In this document: positions 63,978 through 64,000 of the stretch, piece by piece
How the letters are laid out: every line of letters begins with the position of its first letter
How positions within the stretch are numbered: position 1 is the first letter of the stretch
DNA from: Callorhinus ursinus
Lineage: Eukaryota > Chordata > Mammalia > Carnivora > Otariidae
Assembly (NCBI RefSeq): GCF_003265705.1
Contig: NW_020313288.1
Coordinates: 1,550,615-1,614,614, forward strand
Length of the DNA stretch: 64,000 nt
Reading direction: 5' to 3'
The notes under the pieces: model-generated
Databases searched by the model: none
Told to the model about the DNA's origin: nothing
Seen by the model: only the letters and a program-made list of their open reading frames with translations
Position numbers and translations under genes: made by a program

Positions 63978-64000
63978 GGGCGCCTGGGTGGCTCAGTTGG
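63978..64000 (+). mobile_element. CanSINE 5' head, cut by window end
   Basis: gggcgcctgggtggctcagt, the sense start of a CanSINE that continues beyond the window. Confidence 0.95.

Noticed and set aside
43000..64000. DPP9 exons expected on the far side of miR-7-3
   Set aside because: No dipeptidyl-peptidase-like coding segment is found; likely beyond the right end.

Overview
The window is mammalian nuclear DNA from a caniform carnivore. It contains about 30 tRNA-derived carnivore SINEs (CanSINEs), recognised by the 5' head 'gggcgcctgggtggctcag', a CT-rich body and an AAATAAAT/AAATCTTT tail, many with clear target-site duplications. The head and body look more like arctoid (bear/seal/mustelid) CanSINEs than the dog or cat versions. 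This species call is inference from memory of those consensus sequences.

Gene content is sparse and matches the mammalian TICAM1-FEM1A-MIR7-3 block (human 19p13.3), inverted relative to the human reference. (1) 1-9.8 kb: old repeats, probably the TICAM1 5' intron/flank, although no first exon could be placed. (2) 9.79-12.4 kb: TICAM1 (TRIF), plus strand, whole CDS in one exon, with the N-terminal domain, pLxIS motif, TIR domain and RHIM intact. A 24-bp in-frame minisatellite lengthens the linker. (3) 12.4-21.7 kb: convergent intergenic DNA with repeats and several CTCF-like motifs. (4) 21.7-25.5 kb: FEM1A, minus strand, single coding exon, GC-rich, with a 5' CpG-island promoter that looks bidirectional. 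(5) 25.5-41.4 kb: repeats plus a small orphan CpG-rich block at 28.9-29.15 kb. (6) 41.44-41.55 kb: the miR-7-3 hairpin on the minus strand, with a plausible TATA/CCAAT host-gene promoter about 1.2 kb upstream. (7) 43-64 kb: gene-poor, repeat-dominated DNA with an orphan CpG island at 51.4-51.7 kb carrying a perfect RFX X-box palindrome, and homeodomain-motif clusters that could be distal elements for miR-7-3. A 400-N assembly gap lies inside a SINE cluster at 38.75-39.15 kb.

TICAM1 is the adaptor linking TLR3/TLR4 to IRF3, NF-kB and cell death. FEM1A is a substrate receptor of the CUL2 ubiquitin ligase. miR-7-3 is one of three mammalian miR-7 loci. They are neighbours by conserved synteny, not by a shared pathway. 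I found no prokaryotic-type system, CRISPR array or intact viral gene. The points most worth checking are regulatory or structural: the TRIF minisatellite, the head-to-head YY1/ZNF143-type promoter at FEM1A, the X-box island, and a repeat family that appears to carry CTCF-like motifs. Most repeat family names and all regulatory calls rest on motif recognition by eye.
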